From positions 9,454 through 35,369 of the forward strand of contig DDIE01000041.1 in assembly GCA_002338385.1 (NCBI GenBank): a stretch of DNA of 25,916 bases, read 5' to 3'. How positions within the stretch are numbered: the first letter of the stretch is position 1; every line of letters starts with the position of its first letter. Source of the stretch: Proteobacteria bacterium UBA1858 (lineage in GTDB: Bacteria > Pseudomonadota > Gammaproteobacteria > UBA4575). The position numbers and the translations under genes were made by a program. The notes beneath the pieces were generated by a model. That model had not been told where the DNA came from, did no database searches, and saw only the letters and a list, made by a program, of their open reading frames with translations. Positions 22,598 through 25,916 of the stretch are shown one piece after another.

Positions 22598-23854
22598 CTA
22601 GGTCAGCTTGGTCTGCTCACCCTCAGAGCGCGCAATAATTACTGCACCACAGGAATCGCTGAAAACGTTGACCGCAGTGCGGCACATATCCAGTAATCGA
22701 TCGACAGCAAGAATTAAACCAATGCCCTCCAGTGGCAAACCCATAGCGGCAAGAATTATAGTGATCGCGACCAGACTCGCAGCCGGCACACCAGCAACGC
22801 CGATAGAAGTCATTAAAGCCAGTACGACCACCGTAAATTGCTCACCGAAGCCTAGTGCCAAGCCATATGCCTGAGCAATAAATAAGGCGGCGACACACTC
22901 ATATAAGGCAGTTCCATCCATATTAATGGTGGCACCTAGAGGCAAGACGAAACTCGAAGTACGATTGGATACGCCAGCACGCTCCTGAATGCACTCCAGC
23001 GTGAGTGGTAGTGTTGCGGATGAGGAACTTGTAGAAAAGGCCGTCAACATGGCTGGGGACATGGCCCGTATATGTCGAGCCGCATGTACCCTGGCAAATA
23101 TTTTTAATAATAATGGCATGACCACAAACATATGTATGAGTAGCGCACCCAGGACTACAAAAAAGAATTTTGCCAAGGGAATAAATACATCCAGACCAGA
23201 TACTGCGACTACCTTAGCGACTAGAGCGAATACCCCGATCGGTGCGAAACGCATAATCAAATCCGTAATGCGCATCATGATTTCGAATACTGCTTCGAAA
23301 AAATCCTTCATTGTAGATTTGCTGGCACCTTGCAGTTGCGCCAAAAAAAAACCAAATAACAAACTGAAAAATATCAGACCTAACATCTGGCCATGAGCGG
23401 CCGCGTGGACAACATTAGTGGGGATCATTCTGAGGAAAATATCAGTGATACTAGCGCTACTGGCCTGACCAACTTGAGCGGTGACATCCGCCGTACTGGC
23501 GTGCAGACCTAATATTTCTCTGGCAGGGACACCGTTAATCAAGCCTGGCTGAAAAATTGTCACCATCACTAGTCCGATCACAATCGCTATGGCACTGGTG
23601 CATACATAATAGAAGAATGTCTTACCTCCCATCCGCGCAAATGAACCATCTTGCTTAATACTGCCTACACCTACAATTATGGAAGATATAATTAAAGGCA
23701 CAATAATCATTTTCAGTGCATTCAGAAAAAGGCTGCCGAAGAACTGGTAGACTGCGGTGACGTCGATGCCGCTTAGTGCGATTAATTGGGGTGTGAATAG
23801 ACCGGCTAAAACCGCCAAGGCAAGTGCTATCAGTATTTGCCAATGCAGTTTCAT
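22598..23854 (-). CDS. Dicarboxylic amino acid:cation symporter (GltP/GltT-like, DAACS family)
   Basis: This 418-residue inner-membrane symporter probably takes up glutamate or aspartate with sodium or protons. The family marks are the serine-rich hairpin STSSSSATLPLTLE, the unwound GATINMDGTALYE motif, and the last-helix segment LLDMCRTAVNVFSD. The Arg in DMCRT aligns with the residue that binds the side-chain carboxylate of the substrate in GltPh, supporting an acidic amino acid rather than a neutral one; DctA-type transporters differ here. It starts 20 bp after the ppiD stop on the same strand and may be co-transcribed with it. No Shine-Dalgarno site is obvious. The exact substrate and coupling ion are not determined. 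Confidence 0.9.
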   Translation of the reverse strand: MKLHWQILIALALAVLAGLFTPQLIALSGIDVTAVYQFFGSLFLNALKMIIVPLIISSIIVGVGSIKQDGSFARMGGKTFFYYVCTSAIAIVIGLVMVTIFQPGLINGVPAREILGLHASTADVTAQVGQASSASITDIFLRMIPTNVVHAAAHGQMLGLIFFSLLFGFFLAQLQGASKSTMKDFFEAVFEIMMRITDLIMRFAPIGVFALVAKVVAVSGLDVFIPLAKFFFVVLGALLIHMFVVMPLLLKIFARVHAARHIRAMSPAMLTAFSTSSSSATLPLTLECIQERAGVSNRTSSFVLPLGATINMDGTALYECVAALFIAQAYGLALGFGEQFTVVVLALMTSIGVAGVPAASLVAITIILAAMGLPLEGIGLILAVDRLLDMCRTAVNVFSDSCGAVIIARSEGEQTKLT

Positions 23855-23874
23855 AAATCTAATTTAAGCTAGGC

Positions 23875-25779
23875 TTATAAGTTTTCAGAATAGAGTACAA
23901 CTTCGCGCATCTCACGTAGGGATTGCACCATAGCATTCATTTCACGCCGCCCGTAATGACCTTGCAAAGTGATCCATTCACTGGCACTGAGCGTGGCATC
24001 TACCTCTGCTTGAGCAACACTATTGAGCCGCATGATCAGATAGCTGGAGTCAGCTGTGAGCATGCCTGAAAAAACAGGCTGCTCATGATTAGCATATTTA
24101 GTCACAAATGCTTGCTGTAATACATGGGCAGGCACTGAGTCTGAATCACGTTTAACTGGCCCGATGGCAATGATTTCTGCATTTAAGCCAGCGGCTATGT
24201 CTGCAAACTGATGTTCACCAGACTTGATCTTTAACAGGGATGTTTCACCGATTTCGACAGCTTGCTGGACGGCCAGTTGTTGCGCCAGAGTCGCTTCAAT
24301 TTGCTCTCTGACAGTCGCTAGACTTTGAGTTTGTTGCTCTTGATAGTCTAACACTCTGATCACCACCACATGCCCCTCATCGAGTTCAAGCAAATCACTG
24401 TTGATACGCTCCGTGAGGACCTGTTCAGAAAACGCCACGGCACGAATTTTAGGATAGTCGGCCAATCCACCAACGCTATCAGCCTCAAGCCAGTCTGTCG
24501 TTTTGACTGCCAGCGCCAACGCCTCAGCAGACTTATCTAGATTATCGGCAAATTCGTAACTCAGTTCCTCTAGCGTCTGCGCCTGACTCACGAACTCAGT
24601 CTGAGCAGTTTGAGCACGCAGTTCAGCATCGATTTGCGCGCTGACCTCAGCAAAGCTTTTCTGTTGTGGGGTAACCACCTCACCCAGCTTGATAATCTGC
24701 ACCCCGAGTTTGGTTCTCAGCGCATCACTGACCTGGCCTGTTTGCATACTGAATAATTTTTCTATGAATACAGGATTGTCGATATCGGTGCGACTCAACA
24801 AGCCCAAGTCACCATTATTTGCGGCCGAGAAAGTGTCAGCGGATAAATCCGCCGCAACACTACCAAAACTCTCACCATCAGCAAGACGATCGACAGCTTG
24901 TTGAGCTTGTTCAAAAGCCAGTGTTACCGCCTCATCAGTCGCATCCTCGCTGAGCTTGAATAAGATGTGCTGAGCTTGGCGCAATTCTTGGCTACGGTAT
25001 CGCTGAGGTTCGTTATTGTAAGCGTCCAATAAATCCTGCTCAGAAATTTGTAAGTTGTCAGCAATTGCTTGCTGTTTGATTTCTATATATTCCAGCTTAA
25101 CTCTGGGCTGAGAGCTAAATTGATTAAGATTGGCTTGATAGTGTGTCTCTATGGCCTGTTCAGAGACCGTAATGCCAGCAACAGCAGGCTTAATTTCAAA
25201 ATAATCAAAGCTGCGTTCTTGCTCTTGTAAAGCGGCGAAGTTGAGCTTATCGCGACCGGGTAAAAATGCTGAATATACGATACTTCCGCGATATTGATTA
25301 CTGGCCTCCTCTCTGCGAATTTGCGATTCAAATTGAATAGGATCGCGCCGTTGTGATGACAGAGCAAGTTGATAAGTAGCGCTATCAAAAACACCATCTT
25401 TTTGGAATTGAGGAATCGATTGTATGAGTTGATATATTTTTTGATCACTCACGCGGTAGCCAGCTTCTTCAACCTCAGACAATAGCAGACGTAACTGGAT
25501 CATTTCATCCAGCACACGATTTTTAAATTGCTGATCGTCGTCAGCAAATAAATCGTCGGCAGCATCAGCTAAGATTGATTTAAGATATCTGCGTTGTTCT
25601 TGCAGTCGAGCATCAAATTCGCGCTGACTTATATCATAACCTTCAACTGTAGCTACATTAGCCTCGGCACCTCCGGTGAAATACTCTTGGATGCCCCAAA
25701 ATGCGAAGGGTATGATGATTAGAATGACAATAATATAGGCAAAAATTCCCGTAGCCCGTTCGCGTATCTGCATTAACAT
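23875..25779 (-). CDS. ppiD: Periplasmic chaperone / peptidyl-prolyl isomerase PpiD
   Basis: PpiD is anchored in the inner membrane at the Sec exit and helps newly exported proteins. The 634-residue protein has a short cytoplasmic N-terminus, one membrane helix (about 13-31, FAYIIVILIIIPFAFWGIQ), and a SurA-like N-terminal chaperone region with VEGYDISQREFDARLQEQ. A single parvulin domain (about 262-352, from RQAQHILFKLSED to LGVQIIKLGEV) and a long C-terminal helical part follow. E. coli PpiD's parvulin domain is catalytically inactive; I cannot tell here. ATG codons at residues 1 and 3 are both possible starts. The upstream neighbour is tRNA-Asp, whose terminator lies in between. Confidence 0.95.
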   Translation of the reverse strand: MLMQIRERATGIFAYIIVILIIIPFAFWGIQEYFTGGAEANVATVEGYDISQREFDARLQEQRRYLKSILADAADDLFADDDQQFKNRVLDEMIQLRLLLSEVEEAGYRVSDQKIYQLIQSIPQFQKDGVFDSATYQLALSSQRRDPIQFESQIRREEASNQYRGSIVYSAFLPGRDKLNFAALQEQERSFDYFEIKPAVAGITVSEQAIETHYQANLNQFSSQPRVKLEYIEIKQQAIADNLQISEQDLLDAYNNEPQRYRSQELRQAQHILFKLSEDATDEAVTLAFEQAQQAVDRLADGESFGSVAADLSADTFSAANNGDLGLLSRTDIDNPVFIEKLFSMQTGQVSDALRTKLGVQIIKLGEVVTPQQKSFAEVSAQIDAELRAQTAQTEFVSQAQTLEELSYEFADNLDKSAEALALAVKTTDWLEADSVGGLADYPKIRAVAFSEQVLTERINSDLLELDEGHVVVIRVLDYQEQQTQSLATVREQIEATLAQQLAVQQAVEIGETSLLKIKSGEHQFADIAAGLNAEIIAIGPVKRDSDSVPAHVLQQAFVTKYANHEQPVFSGMLTADSSYLIMRLNSVAQAEVDATLSASEWITLQGHYGRREMNAMVQSLREMREVVLYSENL

Positions 25780-25816
25780 AATTCTGTTTTCCGGGTTCTT
25801 TTATGAGATTGTTTTG

Positions 25817-25846
25817 AGTGTAGCTGCTCTGCGACAGAGTATACAA
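25817..25846 (-). promoter_or_regulatory. Candidate ppiD promoter
   Basis: The minus strand reads TTGTAT (25846-25841), 18 bp, then TACACT (25822-25817), between the tRNA terminator and ppiD. Both hexamers are only partial matches. The spacer contains the inverted repeat CTCTG-TCG-CAGAG. Confidence 0.25.
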
Positions 25847-25849
25847 GAA

Positions 25850-25872
25850 AGGGGAAGATGATTTCTTCCCCT
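25850..25872 (-). terminator. Terminator hairpin downstream of tRNA-Asp
   Basis: AGGGGAAGA (25850-25858) and TCTTCCCCT (25864-25872) form a perfect 9-bp inverted repeat with a five-base loop. On the minus strand it is followed by TTCTTG, a modest U-run. It lies 14 bp after the tRNA 3' end, as expected for a tRNA terminator. Confidence 0.65.
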
Positions 25873-25885
25873 GTAAACAAATAAA

Positions 25886-25916
25886 TGGCGGAGTGGACGG
25901 GACTCGAACCCGCGAC
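25886..25916 (-). tRNA. tRNA-Asp (probably GUC), 3' part only
   Basis: The minus strand ends with a T arm (GCGGG-TTCGAGT-CCCGT), the 3' acceptor strand CCACTCC, discriminator G and an encoded CCA. The T arm, including its G-U closing pair, matches E. coli tRNA-Asp as I recall it, and G73 is an aspartate identity base. The anticodon lies beyond the window edge, so the amino acid is inferred from the T arm and discriminator. Confidence 0.82.

Overview
This window looks like ordinary chromosome from a gammaproteobacterium of moderate GC content. Every long gene belongs to a recognisable family, gene order resembles the Pseudomonas lineage, and genes cover nearly everything; no gap exceeds about 170 bp. 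I see no phage, insertion sequence, CRISPR array or integron. The species cannot be named from the sequence alone. I did not find a clear, previously undescribed system. The least conventional item is the peptide-type ABC transporter at 15480-21677.

Left part (1-7770, all minus strand, so read right to left): hrcA - grpE - dnaK - dnaJ - dapB - carA - carB (carB cut by the window edge). This is the Hsp70 chaperone cluster followed by lysine/peptidoglycan precursor synthesis (dapB) and carbamoyl-phosphate synthesis (carAB). A very good sigma-32 heat-shock promoter lies in the grpE-dnaK gap, and a rho-independent terminator separates dapB from carA. Although HrcA is encoded, no CIRCE operator is visible in this cluster.

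Middle part (7771-13557): nadK - recN - bamE run on the plus strand (NAD kinase, DNA-repair SMC-like ATPase, outer-membrane assembly lipoprotein). They converge on a minus-strand unit of an NSS-family sodium symporter, ratA and rnfH (ratB). smpB (trans-translation) diverges from the symporter.

Right part (13559-25916): on the minus strand, a solute-binding protein, two permeases and a fused double ATPase form a peptide/nickel-type ABC importer. Its genes overlap or nearly touch, and they continue with almost no gap into a SAM-methyltransferase-like gene, rnhA and dnaQ. fabI (enoyl-ACP reductase) diverges from the importer. A minus-strand dicarboxylic amino-acid symporter follows ppiD (periplasmic SurA-like chaperone), and a partial tRNA-Asp with its own terminator lies upstream of ppiD. 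From memory, the two halves (carB to smpB, and dnaQ to ppiD) correspond to two separate blocks in Pseudomonas aeruginosa that are adjacent here, with the lytic transglycosylase and glyoxalase II genes of the second block missing.

Start codons were chosen by homology and spacing. carA uses TTG and nadK uses GTG. For dapB, dnaK, the NSS symporter, smpB, the fused ABC ATPase and the OppB-like permease, an internal ATG was preferred over a longer reading frame.
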